DNA from: an uncultured Steroidobacteraceae bacterium
GTDB lineage: Bacteria; Pseudomonadota; Gammaproteobacteria; Steroidobacterales; Steroidobacteraceae
DNA: 5,851 bases
NCBI GenBank assembly: GCA_955652625.1
Contig: CATPBM010000006.1
Span: 1-5,851, forward strand
Reading direction: 5' to 3'
The notes under the pieces are model-generated. The model was not told where the DNA came from. It ran no database searches and worked only from the letters and a program-made list of their open reading frames with translations. Shown piece after piece: positions 5,346-5,851 of this stretch. Numbering within the stretch: the stretch's first letter is position 1; every line of letters begins with the position of its first letter. The translations under genes and the position numbers were made by a program.

Positions 5346-5851
5346 ATGAATCAGGCTGTCATCGAACGCCTGCGCGGCGAGCTCGCGGGCCTGCGCGAGC
5401 AGGGGCTGTACAAGGCTGAGCGCGTGCTCATGGGCCCCCAGGGCGCCGTGGTGCGCGCCGGCGACCGGGACGTCATTAACCTCTGCGCCAACAACTACCT
5501 GGGCCTCGCCAACCACCCGGAGGTGCGCGCGGCGGCGCAGCGCGCGCTCGATGAGTATGGCTACGGGATGGCCTCGGTGCGCTTCATCTGCGGTACGCAG
5601 CAGAGCCACAAGGTGCTCGAGGAGCGCCTGGCGCGTTTCCTCGGCACCGAGGACGTGATCCTGTACTCCTCGTGCTTCGACGCCAACGGCGGCCTGTTCG
5701 AGACGCTGCTCGATGAGCGCGACGCGGTGATCTCGGACGCGCTCAACCACGCGAGCATCATCGACGGCATTCGCCTGTGCAAGGCGCAGCGCCTGCGCTA
5801 CGCCAACAGTGACATGGCCGAGCTCGAGAAGTGCCTGCAGGAGAGCCGGGG
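5346..5851 (+). CDS. kbl: Kbl, 2-amino-3-ketobutyrate CoA ligase (N-terminal part)
   Basis: The first 168 residues are present and the frame runs off the window; the family has about 398. Kbl is a PLP enzyme that splits 2-amino-3-ketobutyrate with CoA into glycine and acetyl-CoA, the second step of threonine breakdown after threonine dehydrogenase (Tdh). Family motifs are [45 protein letters not shown] and [11 protein letters not shown] with the probable PLP-stacking His135; the Schiff-base lysine lies past the window end. These motifs favour Kbl over its relatives 5-aminolevulinate synthase, BioF and serine palmitoyltransferase. No Shine-Dalgarno sequence precedes the ATG at 5346, while a perfect TATAAT lies eight bases upstream, so a leaderless message is possible. 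A tdh gene would be expected just downstream but cannot be seen. Confidence 0.95.
   Translation, partial: MNQAVIERLRGELAGLREQGLYKAERVLMGPQGAVVRAGDRDVINLCANNYLGLANHPEVRAAAQRALDEYGYGMASVRFICGTQQSHKVLEERLARFLGTEDVILYSSCFDANGGLFETLLDERDAVISDALNHASIIDGIRLCKAQRLRYANSDMAELEKCLQESR

Noticed and set aside
5322..5750. N-terminal extension of hslR across the start of kbl
   Set aside because: The region is antisense to strongly conserved kbl codons and shows no domain; HslR proteins are about 130 residues, as obtained from the ATG at 5321.

Overview
This is a GC-rich (clearly above 60% G+C, read by eye) bacterial chromosomal segment packed with housekeeping genes. No mobile element, CRISPR array, tRNA or rRNA is visible. 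The gene set (a SUF operon with sufU and sufT, a single-chain iron-sulfur L-serine dehydratase, a SixA-type phosphatase, an HslR-type S4 protein and Kbl) suggests a high-GC proteobacterium, most likely a gammaproteobacterium. This is inferred from gene content only; no marker gene fixes the taxonomy.

Left block (1-3404, all + strand): the distal part of a SUF iron-sulfur cluster assembly operon. It holds the C-terminus of SufD (scaffold), SufS (group II cysteine desulfurase), SufU (zinc-type sulfur acceptor rather than an IscU scaffold) and SufT (MIP18/DUF59-family maturation factor). A small soluble Rieske [2Fe-2S] ferredoxin and a SixA-like histidine phosphatase follow. Genes overlap by 1 or 4 bases at three of the five junctions and are 11 and 19 bases apart at the other two, so they are very probably one transcript. 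SufS takes sulfur from cysteine, SufU receives it, the SufBCD complex (largely upstream of the window) assembles the cluster, and SufT probably helps deliver it. The Rieske protein is a plausible client or electron carrier. SixA is the functional outsider.

Middle block (3419-4786, - strand): sdaA, an oxygen-sensitive [4Fe-4S] L-serine dehydratase. It converges on sixA with only 14 bases between the stop codons. All three cluster cysteines and a C-terminal cysteine are present. A 127-base gap (4787-4913) holds its ribosome binding site and a possible leader hairpin, but no convincing promoter or terminator.

Right block (4914-5851): hslR (- strand, ribosome-associated heat-shock S4 protein) and kbl (+ strand, 2-amino-3-ketobutyrate CoA ligase, cut by the window end) diverge from a 24-base gap. 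That gap contains a near-palindromic element with a consensus -10 box on each strand, placed so close to both ATGs that both messages may be leaderless or nearly so. Kbl (threonine to glycine) and SdaA (serine to pyruvate) both belong to serine/glycine/threonine catabolism.

I found no clear evidence of a wholly undescribed system. The points most worth following are the Rieske-SixA tail of the SUF operon and the symmetric divergent promoter.
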